Shown: one piece after another, positions 1-8,635 of the stretch | How positions within the stretch are numbered: position 1 is the stretch's first letter | Layout: every line of letters starts with the position of its first letter | NCBI RefSeq assembly: GCF_039631295.1 | Contig: NZ_JBDIVE010000005.1 | Span: 233,298 to 297,297 of the forward strand | Length of the DNA: 64,000 nucleotides | DNA from: Viridibacterium sediminicola | GTDB lineage: Bacteria > Pseudomonadota > Gammaproteobacteria > Burkholderiales > Rhodocyclaceae | Direction: 5' to 3' | Translations under genes and position numbers: made by a program | Notes under the pieces: model-generated | Seen by the model: only the letters and a program-made list of their open reading frames with translations | What the model was told of the DNA's origin: nothing | Databases searched by the model: none

Positions 1-123
1 AATCCCTTCTTGCGCGTCGATCAGGCGGCCGTGCGCAGCGCAGTGAGCCGCTACACAGGAAAAGTGCTGGCCGCGCCTGACGAGGTTTTTGCCGCGCTGC
101 GGCGCTGGAAAGATGTAGCCTGA
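1..123 (+). CDS. gloB: Hydroxyacylglutathione hydrolase (glyoxalase II), C-terminal end only
   Basis: The window opens inside a reading frame whose last 40 codons begin NPFLRVD and end FAALRRWKDVA before a TGA. The NPFLR segment followed by a final F-A-x-LR-x-W/K-KD stretch is the C-terminal substrate-binding helix region of glyoxalase II, which hydrolyses S-lactoylglutathione to lactate and glutathione in the cytoplasm. The metal-binding beta-lactamase-fold part lies outside the window, so catalytic residues cannot be checked. mltD lies a little downstream on the same strand, and gloB next to mltD is a usual betaproteobacterial arrangement. It ends 19 bp before a convergent response-regulator gene. 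Confidence 0.75.
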   Translation, partial: NPFLRVDQAAVRSAVSRYTGKVLAAPDEVFAALRRWKDVA

Positions 124-142
124 GTTGTGGCCTGAGCTCGCT

Positions 143-643
143 TCAGCTGCTGGCGGTGTCGCCCGCCGCACTGTCTTCAGCGGCCTCGTCTTCAGCCGCT
201 GGGCTGGCTTCGGTCGCAGCGCTGGCCGCAGCAGAAGCCGGCTGAACCGGCGCTGGCGCACGTGAAAAAGCTTGCTGTACGGCGGCAATCACGCGTGCGG
301 CGTTGAAGGGTTTGACCACATAGCCGCTCGCACCGCCTTCGATCGAGGCCTGCACCACCTGACGCTCGGTCGAGCCGGTCACCATCAGCACACGGGTCTC
401 CGGCATTTCGGTGCGGATGTCGCGCAAGACATCGACACCGCTGACGCCGGGCATCATCACATCGAGACAGACCAGACGCGGCGTCAGCTTGCGGCAGATC
501 GCCAGAGCGGTTAAGCCGTCTTTAGCCTCGCCGACGACCTCGGCGCCTTCCTGCCGCAGGATGCCGCGCAGCATGGCCCGCGTGGTGTCATTGTCGTCCA
601 CCACGACGACCGAGATGCCATAAAGGGACGGATTGCCTCGCAT
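143..643 (-). CDS. CheY-like response regulator with Ala/Glu-rich tail
   Basis: A single receiver (REC) domain fills about residues 10-130. The acidic pocket D16-D17, the phosphoacceptor D61 (context CLDVMMPG), the switch Thr/Ser in MVTGS and the invariant Lys in VVKPF are all visible. The last 35 residues are a low-complexity Ala/Glu/Ser tail with no output domain, so the protein probably signals by protein-protein contact as CheY does. It starts 2 bp after the stop of the REC-GGDEF gene on the same strand, so the two are almost certainly co-transcribed and could share a histidine kinase located elsewhere. No kinase is adjacent. Confidence 0.85.
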   Translation of the reverse strand: MRGNPSLYGISVVVVDDNDTTRAMLRGILRQEGAEVVGEAKDGLTALAICRKLTPRLVCLDVMMPGVSGVDVLRDIRTEMPETRVLMVTGSTERQVVQASIEGGASGYVVKPFNAARVIAAVQQAFSRAPAPVQPASAAASAATEASPAAEDEAAEDSAAGDTASS

Positions 644-645
644 TG

Positions 646-1599
646 CTATTGCGCCTCACTCAATTCAACCTGCGCCACCACGCGGTTACGCCCGCGTGCC
701 TTGGCTTCGTACAAAGCACCATCGGCCGCGCGCACCAGGGCCAGCGGGCCCGGCGCACTGCGTGCCGCCATCACCGTTGCCACGCCCATGCTCAGCGTGA
801 CCACGCCGATGCCAGCGCGGTGCTCAATGGCCAGTTGCTGGATATCCTGACGCATCGCCTCGGCCAGGCGACAGGCGCCCTCACGATCAGTGTCCGGCAG
901 GATCACCGCAAACTCCTCACCACCATAGCGCGCGACAAGGTCAGTCGGGCGTTTGACGCGATTAGCCAGCGCCTGGGCCACCGCGCGCAGACACTCGTCG
1001 CCCGCCTGGTGACCGTAAAAATCGTTGTACTGCTTGAAGAAATCCACATCACACATCAGCAGCGAGAGCTTGGACTCATGGCGCACACCACGCGACCACT
1101 CGCGCTGCAGGAATTCGTCGAACTGGCGACGGTTGGCAATGCCGGTCAGGCCGTCAACCGAAGACAGGCGCGTCAGCTCGCGATTGGCTTCGTCCAGGCG
1201 CCGCGTCAGCACCACCAGCGAGTAACGCATCTGGGCAATGCGCTGCATGGCGCGCACCTTGGCGGTCAGCACGATCTCCGACACCGGCTTGACCAGGTAA
1301 TCGTCCCCCCCGACCGCGATGCCGCGCTCCAGATCTTCGTCACTGGTGCGCGCCGTCAGGAAGATGATCGGCGTCCATTCGCCGTCGCGTTCGAGCTGGC
1401 GAATGCGCTTGGCCACCTCGTAACCATTGAGCCCCGGCATGATCACGTCGAGCAGGATCAAGTCCGGCCGGTGCTGCTTGAAGAGTTCGATTCCCTCGGC
1501 ACCATCACGTGCCACAAAGGTTTCGATGCCGATTTTGCGCAGCTGGTGACTCACCAGCGTGGCACTTGTCAGCGTGTCATCGACTACCAGCGCCTTCAT
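646..1599 (-). CDS. Response regulator with diguanylate cyclase output (REC-GGDEF)
   Basis: This 317-aa protein has an N-terminal receiver domain (D7-D8 pocket, phosphoacceptor D51 in LLLDVIMPG, Lys in LVKP) and a C-terminal GGDEF domain. The active-site signature is GGEEF at residues 226-230, and the RxxD inhibitory I-site (RPTD, 217-220) sits exactly five residues upstream. It should therefore make cyclic di-GMP from two GTP and be subject to product inhibition. The architecture matches the PleD/WspR type of soluble, phosphorylation-activated cyclase. It is the first gene of a two-gene operon with the CheY-like regulator. The input signal is unknown from this context. Confidence 0.93.
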   Translation of the reverse strand: MKALVVDDTLTSATLVSHQLRKIGIETFVARDGAEGIELFKQHRPDLILLDVIMPGLNGYEVAKRIRQLERDGEWTPIIFLTARTSDEDLERGIAVGGDDYLVKPVSEIVLTAKVRAMQRIAQMRYSLVVLTRRLDEANRELTRLSSVDGLTGIANRRQFDEFLQREWSRGVRHESKLSLLMCDVDFFKQYNDFYGHQAGDECLRAVAQALANRVKRPTDLVARYGGEEFAVILPDTDREGACRLAEAMRQDIQQLAIEHRAGIGVVTLSMGVATVMAARSAPGPLALVRAADGALYEAKARGRNRVVAQVELSEAQ

Positions 1600-1694
1600 T
1601 GAGCTTCCTGAACAAACATCCCGCTACATAAAAGAGCTGGCGTACCAGCACGAAACCGCTAAAATCCCCACAGTCACTTGTACGGCAAAAAACC

Positions 1695-3050
1695 ATGAAG
1701 GCTTTAGCGTTCCTTTCTGCCGCATTGGGTCTAGGCTGTTGGAGCCTCGGACACGCTGCCGAATCAAATTTCACGCTGCAGGTTGCCACCAGCCTGTCGC
1801 TCCCCGTCACTCCCCCGCAAAACCAGACTTCCGCACAAAACAGCTTCGTGCTGGCCACACCTGCGGCTGTCGTTCCGGCGCAAGCCCCAGCTCCCGCCGC
1901 CGCGCCGGTGGCCGATGCCGCCTCATCGAGCAGCGCGCGTATCGCCAGTGTGGACCATACCGCACAAACGGCCGATATCTGGGAACGTATGCGCCACGGT
2001 TTTGCCATGCAAAACCTCGCAAGCCCGCTGGTCGATGACCGCATGCGCTACTACCTGGCACGCCCGGCCGCACTCAAGACCATGCTCGAGCGCAGTCGCA
2101 AGTACATGTACTACATCGTCGGCGAGCTCGAAAAGCGTGGCATGCCGACCGAGCTGGCCCTGCTGCCGGTGGTCGAGAGTGCCTTCAATCCGCTGGCGCT
2201 GTCTTCGGCCAAAGCCGCCGGCCTGTGGCAATTCATCCCCTCGACCGGCAAGACCTACGCCTTGCAGCAGAACTGGTGGGTCGATGAGCGCCGCGACATC
2301 GTCGCCTCGACCGATGCCGCCCTCACCTACCTGCAATCGATCTACGAGATGCATGGCGACTGGCAGCTAGCCCTGGCCTCCTACAACTGGGGCGAAAACG
2401 CCGTCGCGCGCGCCATCGCCAACAACAAAGCGGCCGGCAAACCCACCGATTTCGCCAGCCTGCGCATGCCCGAGGAAACCCGTTACTACGTGCCCAAGCT
2501 GCAGGCCATCAAGAACATCATCGCTCGACCCGAGCAATACGGCATCAGCTTGCCCAATATCGCCAACGAGCCCTACTTCAGCACCATCGACAAGATGCCC
2601 GGCATGGACGTCGCCCTGGCCGCCAAGCTGGCCGAGATGCCGACCTCTGAATTCCTGATGCTCAACCCCGGTTACAACCGCCCGGTGATGCCCGGTAGCG
2701 ACGACGCCGGCGTGGTACTGCCGGTCGAGAATGCGCGCAAGTTCAAAGACAATCTGGCCAAGCATCTGGCCAACGGCGATGCGCCGCTGGTGACCTGGAA
2801 AACCTATCTGGTGCCGCAAACGGCACGTGTCGAACAGATCGCCCGCAATCTGGGCCTGGCGGTGCAGGCGCTGTGCAACGCCAATGGTCTGAGCGCCCGT
2901 GCGCTGCTGGCTGCCGGTTACAAGCTGCTGGTGCCCTCGCAGAACTCCGAGCCGGTCCCCGCGGCCATCGCCCAGGCCGGCAAGCTGCAACCGGTCAGCC
3001 AAAAGCGCAGCACGCGCAGCGTGCGGCCGAGCAAGCGTCGTCACGGCTAA
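1695..3050 (+). CDS. mltD: Membrane-bound lytic murein transglycosylase D-like protein
   Basis: The 451-aa precursor starts with a signal peptide (MKALAFLSAALGLGCWSLGHAA). A Pro/Ala-rich linker reaches residue 90, then comes a goose-type SLT domain: the catalytic Glu is E161 in PVVESAFNPLA, followed by SSAKAAGLWQFIPSTG and the SYNWGENAV segment. One LysM-type module for peptidoglycan binding is visible near residues 355-415, against two or three in E. coli MltD. The enzyme cleaves glycan strands to 1,6-anhydromuropeptides in the periplasm. A Cys lies in the signal region but no clear lipobox, so lipid anchoring is uncertain. A basic tail (KRSTRSVRPSKRRHG) ends the protein. pabB starts 10 bp downstream. 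Confidence 0.9.
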   Translation: MKALAFLSAALGLGCWSLGHAAESNFTLQVATSLSLPVTPPQNQTSAQNSFVLATPAAVVPAQAPAPAAAPVADAASSSSARIASVDHTAQTADIWERMRHGFAMQNLASPLVDDRMRYYLARPAALKTMLERSRKYMYYIVGELEKRGMPTELALLPVVESAFNPLALSSAKAAGLWQFIPSTGKTYALQQNWWVDERRDIVASTDAALTYLQSIYEMHGDWQLALASYNWGENAVARAIANNKAAGKPTDFASLRMPEETRYYVPKLQAIKNIIARPEQYGISLPNIANEPYFSTIDKMPGMDVALAAKLAEMPTSEFLMLNPGYNRPVMPGSDDAGVVLPVENARKFKDNLAKHLANGDAPLVTWKTYLVPQTARVEQIARNLGLAVQALCNANGLSARALLAAGYKLLVPSQNSEPVPAAIAQAGKLQPVSQKRSTRSVRPSKRRHG

Positions 3051-3060
3051 GCAGGGCTCG

Positions 3061-4875
3061 ATGCAGGGGCTGTTCGCGCCGGGCGCGCACGCGCAGGAAG
3101 CCTTCGCGCTGTTCGAAGACCAGCTTGCCACCCCCGGCAGCGCCCTGCTGCTGCACGAGCCTCTGCACAACATCGACTGCCTGTCCGCCGATCAGGCCGG
3201 CAGCTTTTTCAGCCGCATCGAGGCCCAGCAGCGTGCTGGCCACTGGATCGCGCTGATCGCCCATTACGAACTGGGCTCTGCCTTCGAAGCCCGCGCACCG
3301 CAAGCCCCGGCGGCAACGCGGCTGGCGCGCGCCATGGTTTTCCGCCAGGCCACCCGACTGCAAGGCGAAGCGCTGGCTGCCTGGTGGGCGCAGCAACTGG
3401 CCCACCTGTCAGCACAGGCCCGCGAGGCAGGCGTACTGTCCCTGCACACCGCGCCCGATGCAGCGGATCACTACCTGCAGCAAGTGCAGCGCGTACTCGA
3501 CTACATCCGCGCCGGCGACTGCTACCAGGTCAATCTGAGTCTGCCGCTGCACGGCCAGAGCTTCGGCCACCCCGCCGCGCTGTATGCGCAACTGCGCAGC
3601 GCACAGCCGGTGCGCCATGGCGGCCTGCTCTTCGATGGCGACAGCTGGCTGCTTTCGCATTCGCCCGAACTGTTCTTTGCCCGTCAGGGCTCGCGCATCG
3701 ATTGCCGGCCGATGAAAGGCACCGCCGCACGGACGGGCTCAGCCGAGGCCGACGCACAGATTGCCGCCAGGCTGCAGGCCTCGGAGAAGAATCGCGCCGA
3801 GAACCTGATGATCGTCGACCTGATCCGCAATGACCTGGGTCGTCTGGCACCCGCCGGTCAGGTGCGGGTGGAGCGCCTGTTCGAGCTGGAGCCCTACCCC
3901 AGCGTGTTCCAGCTCACCTCCAGCATCTGCGCAGAAGGTGTCGAGGCCAGCCTCGCCGAGCTGTTCCAGGCGCTGTTTCCCTGCGGTTCGATCACCGGGG
4001 CGCCCAAGCTGCGCGCCATGCAGATCATCGACGAACTCGAAGCGCGCCCGCGCGGCGTGTACTGCGGCGCCATCGGCCACCTCGCGCCTGATGGCGACTG
4101 CCACTTCAACGTGCCGATCCGCACCCTGCGCGTGGCGCGCGACGGACAATGCCATCTGGATGTCGGCAGCGGCATCGTTGCCGACTCAGTGCCTGAGGAA
4201 GAGCTGGCCGAATGCCTCGCCAAGGCGCGTTTCGTCCGCGAGGATGGTCTGCAGCTGATCGAAACCTTGCGTTGCGAAGCCGGCCAGCCATCGCCCTGGC
4301 CGCTGCTGGCCTATCACCTGCAGCGCTTGCGTGACTCCGCCCGGGCTCTGCATTTCGCTTATCGCGAAGCAGACATCCTCAGCGCGATCAGCCAGCACAT
4401 CCAGACGCTCACCGCAGGCACGCATCGCCTGCGCCTGCTGCTGTCACGCGATGGCCGCGTCAGCCTCAGCAGCGCGCCACTGGAAGCCCTGCCCGCCCAG
4501 CCGCGCATCCGCCTGGCGGCACAAAGTCTCGACGCCGCCGATCCGCGCCTGCAACACAAGACGAGCGCCCGCAGCTTCTACGACGCGGCGCTGCGGGCCG
4601 CCATCGCCGAGGGCTTTTTTGACGAGATTTTCTGCAATACGCGTGGCGAGCTGTGCGAGGGCGCGCGCAGCAATCTGTTCATCGAGCGCGCTGGCCAGCT
4701 GCTCACGCCGGCACGTCACTGCGGCCTGCTACCGGGGGTGATGCGTGCCAGCCTGCTGGCCGAACACGGCGCACGCGAAGCCGTGCTCTACCCGCAAGAC
4801 CTTGAGCAAGCTGATCGCATCTTCGTCAGCAATGCCTTGCGAGGCTTGGTCGAAGTCAGCCTGCAGCGCGCCTGA
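3061..4875 (+). CDS. pabB-pabC: Fused aminodeoxychorismate synthase component I / 4-amino-4-deoxychorismate lyase
   Basis: The 604-aa product carries two enzymes of p-aminobenzoate (folate precursor) synthesis. Residues about 1-390 are a chorismate-binding domain: GDCYQVNLSLPL, the PMKGT motif with its catalytic Lys, ENLMIVDLIRNDLGR and CGSITGAPK. Residues about 400-604 are a fold-type IV PLP enzyme: the KTSAR Lys that binds PLP, EIFCNTRGELCEGARSNLF, and a C-terminal VSNALRG. PabB needs a PabA glutamine amidotransferase, which is not in this window. The ATG at 3061 is chosen because it lies just after mltD and gives the expected N-terminus; an open frame continues upstream into mltD. PabB-PabC fusions are common in Betaproteobacteria. 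Confidence 0.9.
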   Translation: MQGLFAPGAHAQEAFALFEDQLATPGSALLLHEPLHNIDCLSADQAGSFFSRIEAQQRAGHWIALIAHYELGSAFEARAPQAPAATRLARAMVFRQATRLQGEALAAWWAQQLAHLSAQAREAGVLSLHTAPDAADHYLQQVQRVLDYIRAGDCYQVNLSLPLHGQSFGHPAALYAQLRSAQPVRHGGLLFDGDSWLLSHSPELFFARQGSRIDCRPMKGTAARTGSAEADAQIAARLQASEKNRAENLMIVDLIRNDLGRLAPAGQVRVERLFELEPYPSVFQLTSSICAEGVEASLAELFQALFPCGSITGAPKLRAMQIIDELEARPRGVYCGAIGHLAPDGDCHFNVPIRTLRVARDGQCHLDVGSGIVADSVPEEELAECLAKARFVREDGLQLIETLRCEAGQPSPWPLLAYHLQRLRDSARALHFAYREADILSAISQHIQTLTAGTHRLRLLLSRDGRVSLSSAPLEALPAQPRIRLAAQSLDAADPRLQHKTSARSFYDAALRAAIAEGFFDEIFCNTRGELCEGARSNLFIERAGQLLTPARHCGLLPGVMRASLLAEHGAREAVLYPQDLEQADRIFVSNALRGLVEVSLQRA

Positions 4876-4900
4876 AACGCCCGCCCGACTCAAGCCCAAA

Positions 4901-5230
4901 TCAGTGATCAGCCAACCTTGGCAAACCATGCCGGGCACGCGCCTGGTTGCAGGCTTCGTTCTGGATGCCGTGCACGCCGTGGGCGGCAAAATCACGACAG
5001 GGATCGGGGCGGAATTCGTAGATCGCGCAGCTGACACGCTCGCCAATCTCGCCCTGCAAAGCAACACAGCGCGGCGGGCTGCGATCGGTACCGCGCATGC
5101 GGCAAGTGCTGGCCGTTTCCTCGTCCGCCAGCATCGCCGGCACATAGCCGCCGACTTCGCTATCGAGCTGGCTGTGATGGAAACTCACGCGAAAACTGGC
5201 GCAACAGGCGCCACAGGTCTGACAGGGCAT
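4901..5230 (-). CDS. YkgJ-family Cys-cluster (metal-binding) protein
   Basis: A 109-aa protein beginning MPCQTCGACCASF, the CxxCxxCC signature of the UPF0153/YkgJ family, with further Cys in STCRMRG, PPRCVAL, VSCAIYEFRPDPCRDF and EACNQA. The spacing is that of a Zn or Fe-S chelating fold (CxxxCCxxC cluster). Biochemical role is not established for the family. It is on the opposite strand to pabB-pabC and ends 25 bp beyond that gene's stop, so the two are convergent. No signal peptide is seen; a cytoplasmic location is likely. Confidence 0.8.
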   Translation of the reverse strand: MPCQTCGACCASFRVSFHHSQLDSEVGGYVPAMLADEETASTCRMRGTDRSPPRCVALQGEIGERVSCAIYEFRPDPCRDFAAHGVHGIQNEACNQARARHGLPRLADH

Positions 5231-5250
5231 GATCCGGGAACTCGATGAAA

Positions 5251-5282
5251 CTGCCGCGCCCGCAGAGCTCGGGGCGCGGCAG
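5251..5282 (-). terminator. Possible terminator hairpin after the outer-membrane barrel gene
   Basis: An 11-bp perfect inverted repeat (CTGCCGCGCCC and its complement, positions 5251-5261 and 5272-5282) lies between the barrel gene and the YkgJ gene. In minus orientation it is followed only by TTTCAT, so the T-tract is weak. Confidence 0.4.
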
Positions 5283-5317
5283 CGCGCATCATACCTTCAG
5301 GCGCTGGCGCCCTGGAC

Positions 5318-5968
5318 TCAGAAGCTGTACTTGAGCCCGGCAGTATAGGTATTGAGCTTGCCGTAGCCGGTCTCAGGATTCCCCAGACCGCTGTAATGAT
5401 TCCATTCGACCGTGGCGGCCACCGCCTTGCTCAGGTCATAGCTGAGGCCGGCGCCACTGAGCATGCCCGTGGAGTCGTGCGAGGTATTGCTAGTCGCTAC
5501 GCCCGGGCTGCCCACGGCGCTCAGTTTGGTATGTGCCTGGATCAGACCCAGCTTGCCGTAGAGCGACACACCATGCGACAGCGGCAGGATCCCGACGCCA
5601 GCCAAGGTAGCGCCCTGCGCCTCGAACTCACCGGTCACCGCCTGGTTGGCAGCGGAGGCGAGATTGGACTGATAGCCGTATTTGCCCAGATTCACATAAC
5701 CCAGCTCGACCGCCGCATAGCGATTCACGCGATAACCCAGGTTAAAACCATAGGTGGTGTTCTGCGTATCCGAGCTACCCGAGGAGACCTGCAGCCCTTG
5801 CGCGCCGACCGCGCTATCAATGCCGCCCTTTTTCAGCGCGCTCACACCAGCGCCCAGCGAAGCGCCAACATAAGGCCCCGTCTCGGCGGCGAACGCGCTG
5901 CTCATCAGGCATGCGCCAATACCGAGGCTGAACAGGATGGAACGGCAGGATTTGATGGGGGTGTTCAT
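5318..5968 (-). CDS. Small outer-membrane beta-barrel protein (OmpA-like/opacity-type porin family)
   Basis: This 216-aa protein has a typical signal peptide ending SSAFAAETG, then alternating hydrophobic/aromatic strands (GPYVGASLGAG, YGFNLGYRVNRYAAVELGYV, AATVEWNHY) and a C-terminal KYSF, the terminal-Phe signal read by the Bam machinery. Length and pattern fit an eight-stranded barrel of the OmpA-N-terminal-like / outer membrane protein beta-barrel family. The ATG at 5968 is preferred over an upstream in-frame start because AAGGAG sits 6 nt before it and the signal peptide starts there. No peptidoglycan-binding OmpA C-domain is present. It is followed by a hairpin and preceded by a repeat-filled gap. 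Confidence 0.82.
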   Translation of the reverse strand: MNTPIKSCRSILFSLGIGACLMSSAFAAETGPYVGASLGAGVSALKKGGIDSAVGAQGLQVSSGSSDTQNTTYGFNLGYRVNRYAAVELGYVNLGKYGYQSNLASAANQAVTGEFEAQGATLAGVGILPLSHGVSLYGKLGLIQAHTKLSAVGSPGVATSNTSHDSTGMLSGAGLSYDLSKAVAATVEWNHYSGLGNPETGYGKLNTYTAGLKYSF

Positions 5969-6303
5969 TGCTAACTCCTTTTCTTTCCGAAAACCGGAGT
6001 AGTCATTGAACAACTTTGCTGTCAGCGCCCTGTTTCAAACGCTTTTCGGCTTGCGACAATGCGTAAGCAAAGATGTCAGCCAGTGCCAAACGCAGGCAAT
6101 CCAGGCAAATCACATTTTTGTTCGCCGATATATGGACGCGAAGGACGCGAAGGACGCGAAGAAAAAGCAAAGGTCCGCAAAGAAAGCAACTCTTGCTTCC
6201 CTTGGCGGACCTTCTGTCTTGCTCTGCGGCCTTTGCGCTGACAGTCCATCGCCTAAAAACTGAATACGCCTTCACTGAACTGCAGACGGGCCAACTCCGG
6301 TCT
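5969..6303. repeat. Intergenic gap holding copy 1 of a dispersed palindromic repeat
   Basis: No gene is seen in this 335-bp gap. Its centre (about 6134-6240) is an imperfect palindrome: three tandem GGACGCGAA units, then AAAGGTCCGCAAAG, a short loop, and the complementary CTTGGCGGACCTT and GCGGCCTTTGCGCT. The two arms pair over about 45 bp with mismatches. The same motif set recurs near 15.95, 20.94, 30.9 and 62.0 kb. Short open frames here (with strings like AKDAKDAKKKQ) are products of the repeat, not genes. Confidence 0.8.
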
Positions 6304-6957
6304 TCACAATTGCGTCTGCAGGCGATAGAGGGTCTGGCCGGAATCGAGATACTTGCGCTCAAAGGGCGTCAGCGGATCCTGCGTCGCAAAGACTTCAACG
6401 GCAGGCGTGCTGCCCGTGATGAAGCCGATGGCAAGCGCCAGTTCCTGCACATAGATCGACCAGTTGCTGCGGCATTCAAGCGTGCCGCCAAGCGCCAGCA
6501 GGCTGGGGAACACCGGGCTGCCGTGCCAGCGCCGTGCCAACTGGCCGATTTTCGGCCAGGGATTGGGGTAGAGCAGGAAGTGCTTGTCCAGACGAATCCC
6601 GGCCTGCAGCAGCAGGCGCCAGAAATCGACCAGATCAGCGCGCACGAACTGCAGATTGTCCGGCATCTCACCGGGCTTGCCGCGCGCCAGACGGTCAGCC
6701 GACTGATCGACTCCGAGCACGAAATGCTGCGGATGGGCGCGGGCCAGGCGCAAGCTGCTCCAGCCCACGCCACAGCCGGCATCGAGCAGAATCGGCGCGC
6801 GGCCGTCCCAGCACGGCATCACCTGGTCGAAAGCCGCCTGGCTGTGCGCGCTGATCGGCTTGCGGAAAGGATGATCGCGGTGGCGGGCGAGCAGCTCGCC
6901 GAGCTTCTCGTGCGGCGCGTCCTGCGCACTGTCGATATCGCGTGAATTAGCGTACAT
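6304..6957 (-). CDS. TrmB-like class I SAM-dependent methyltransferase
   Basis: The 217-aa protein has a Rossmann SAM site (LLDAGCGVGWSSLRLA, then LGVDQSADRL) and the NLQFVRADLVDFW segment, and the tail contains RSNWSIYVQELALAIG. This layout is that of tRNA (guanine-46-N7)-methyltransferase TrmB. The motif that is FPDPWPKKRHHKRR in classical TrmB is here YPNPWPKIGQLARRWHG, so this belongs to a divergent TrmB paralogue group and its substrate is not certain. The ATG at 6957 gives an 11-bp overlap with the dusC stop; an in-frame start 51 bp upstream would overlap dusC further. Co-transcription with dusC suggests a tRNA-modification role. Confidence 0.75.
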   Translation of the reverse strand: MYANSRDIDSAQDAPHEKLGELLARHRDHPFRKPISAHSQAAFDQVMPCWDGRAPILLDAGCGVGWSSLRLARAHPQHFVLGVDQSADRLARGKPGEMPDNLQFVRADLVDFWRLLLQAGIRLDKHFLLYPNPWPKIGQLARRWHGSPVFPSLLALGGTLECRSNWSIYVQELALAIGFITGSTPAVEVFATQDPLTPFERKYLDSGQTLYRLQTQL

Positions 6958-7948
6958 GCGCGGCGCTCCAGCCCGTGTCCAGTTGGCGGTCGATCTCCGC
7001 CGCAACACGCAGGGGCTTGATCTGCTGATACAGCTGCTCGGCCTGCGGATAGCGGCGGCGCAGCAGGTTGAGCCATTGCTTCAGGCGCCCCGGCGCGTGC
7101 CGCGCTTCGACCTTGATCTGCACCGCCTGCCAGTAATCGCGCAGCAAGGGCTGCAAAGCCTCCCAGTCCTCACCCGCGCACTCGGCCGGCGCCTCACCAC
7201 GCAGATGACGACGGATGCGACTGGCCAGATAAGGATCGGCCACCGCGCCACGACCGAGCATCACATCTTGCAGACCACTCTCGGCGCGGCAGCGCAGATA
7301 GTCTTCGACCGTCCAGATCTCGCCATTGGCCACCACCGGCACCTTCACTGCTTCGGCGATGCGTGCAATCCATGGCCAGTGCGCCGGTGGGCGATAGCCT
7401 TCCTCCTTGGTCCGCGCATGCACCACCAGCATCTGCGCGCCGCCATCAACCAGCGCCTGTGCAGCCTCGATGGCGCGTGATTTGTCCTGCACGCCCAGGC
7501 GCATCTTGGCCGTGAAGGGCATGCGCCCAGCCACCGCAGCACTGACTTCGCGGCAGATGCGATGCAGCAGCTCCGGCTCATCGAGCAAGATTGCGCCGCC
7601 GCGATGTTTGTTGACGGTGGGTGCCGGACAGCCGAAGTTCAGATCGATGCCCGCCGGTTTCAGGCTGGCCAGACGGTCGGCATTGTCGGCCATGCAGGCC
7701 GGATCCGAACCGAGCAGCTGCACGCGCACCACGGTGCCCGCCGCCGTGCGTGAGGCATGGCGCAGCTCCGGCACGGTGCGCAGGAATACACGCGCTGGCA
7801 GCAGGCTGCCCGACACGCGCACGAATTCCGTCACGCACCAGTCATAGGGCGTAGCGCGTGTCAGAACGTCGCGCATCAGCTCGTCGACCATGCCCTCCAT
7901 GGGCGCCAACAACAAATGCGGGACTGATAGTTTCGAGGGGGACAACAT
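6947..7948 (-). CDS. dusC: tRNA-dihydrouridine(16) synthase DusC
   Basis: A 333-aa FMN-dependent TIM-barrel enzyme that reduces uridine in the tRNA D-loop. Visible motifs are LLLAPMEGMVD at the N-terminus (FMN phosphate region), DLNFGCPAPTVNKHRGGA with the catalytic Cys, FTAKMRLGVQDKS, LVVHARTKEEGY and VVANGEIWTVED, with LGRGAVADPYL near the end of the barrel. The helical C-terminal domain and overall length match the DusC group rather than DusA or DusB. It overlaps the TrmB-like gene downstream and is divergent from the DUF1178 gene, from which it is separated by 186 bp that must contain both promoters. Confidence 0.88.
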   Translation of the reverse strand: MLSPSKLSVPHLLLAPMEGMVDELMRDVLTRATPYDWCVTEFVRVSGSLLPARVFLRTVPELRHASRTAAGTVVRVQLLGSDPACMADNADRLASLKPAGIDLNFGCPAPTVNKHRGGAILLDEPELLHRICREVSAAVAGRMPFTAKMRLGVQDKSRAIEAAQALVDGGAQMLVVHARTKEEGYRPPAHWPWIARIAEAVKVPVVANGEIWTVEDYLRCRAESGLQDVMLGRGAVADPYLASRIRRHLRGEAPAECAGEDWEALQPLLRDYWQAVQIKVEARHAPGRLKQWLNLLRRRYPQAEQLYQQIKPLRVAAEIDRQLDTGWSAAHVR

Positions 7949-8134
7949 AGGCGCGCCATGCTATCGTTGCCCCCCTTGCAGGTAAAGGACTGATTTGTCC
8001 ACTACCCGCGTATTCCGGCAGTTAGACCGGAAATCAAGCTGATCGTGCGCACGGACACGCCCATCCAGCCAGCCCTTTGCAGACCTGTTCCTTGTCCGGA
8101 AGTTGTGCCGGGCAACCGGCAAGTGTGACCAATC

Positions 8135-8617
8135 GTGATCGTCGTCAATCTGATCTGTGACCTCAAGCACAGCTTCGAAGGCTGGTTCGCCTCCGCCGAA
8201 GCCCTGCAGGCACAGCAAGCCAATGGGCAGCTCTGCTGTCCGATCTGTGAATCCCCGCAAGTCGACGTCCTGGCCAGTGTGTCGCACACGCGCCGGGCGA
8301 GCGACCGGCAGCCAGAGCACGCGCTTGAGATCACCGCCGATGTCGATAACAGCGCACGCGCCAGCGCCCTGCTCGCCGCTGCAGGCTTGCCCGACACGCT
8401 CAACGCTCAGGAACTGCTGCAGGCCCTGATGCAGAAGCTGCAAGAAGCCGGCGCCCGCCCCGGCCAGCCGGAAGCTTTTGCGATTGAAGTACACCGCCTG
8501 CAGGACGGCGAAACCGAGCTGCGCGCAATTCGCGGCATCAGCTCGCTGCAGGAGATCGAAAGCCTGCTCGAAGAGAGCATCAGCCTGATCCCCATCGCCA
8601 AGGAAAACCTGCACTGA
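8135..8617 (+). CDS. DUF1178 family protein
   Basis: A 160-aa protein beginning MIVVNLICDLKHSFEGWF and carrying a CPICES pair, both hallmarks of DUF1178 (function unknown). The family typically has an N-terminal zinc-ribbon-like half (here only C8 and the CPIC cysteines) and a helical second half, where AIRGISSLQEIESLLEE lies. No signal peptide or membrane segment. Divergent from dusC. Confidence 0.82.
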   Translation: MIVVNLICDLKHSFEGWFASAEALQAQQANGQLCCPICESPQVDVLASVSHTRRASDRQPEHALEITADVDNSARASALLAAAGLPDTLNAQELLQALMQKLQEAGARPGQPEAFAIEVHRLQDGETELRAIRGISSLQEIESLLEESISLIPIAKENLH

Positions 8618-8635
8618 GCTGCAGGCACTGCCGGC

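Noticed and set aside
6059..6263. Short frames in the repeat gaps (6.1, 20.95, 30.9, 62.0 kb) with KDAKDAKK- or RTRRTRR-type products
   Set aside because: They arise from the tandem CGCAAAGGA units of the repeat family and occur in several frames and on both strands.
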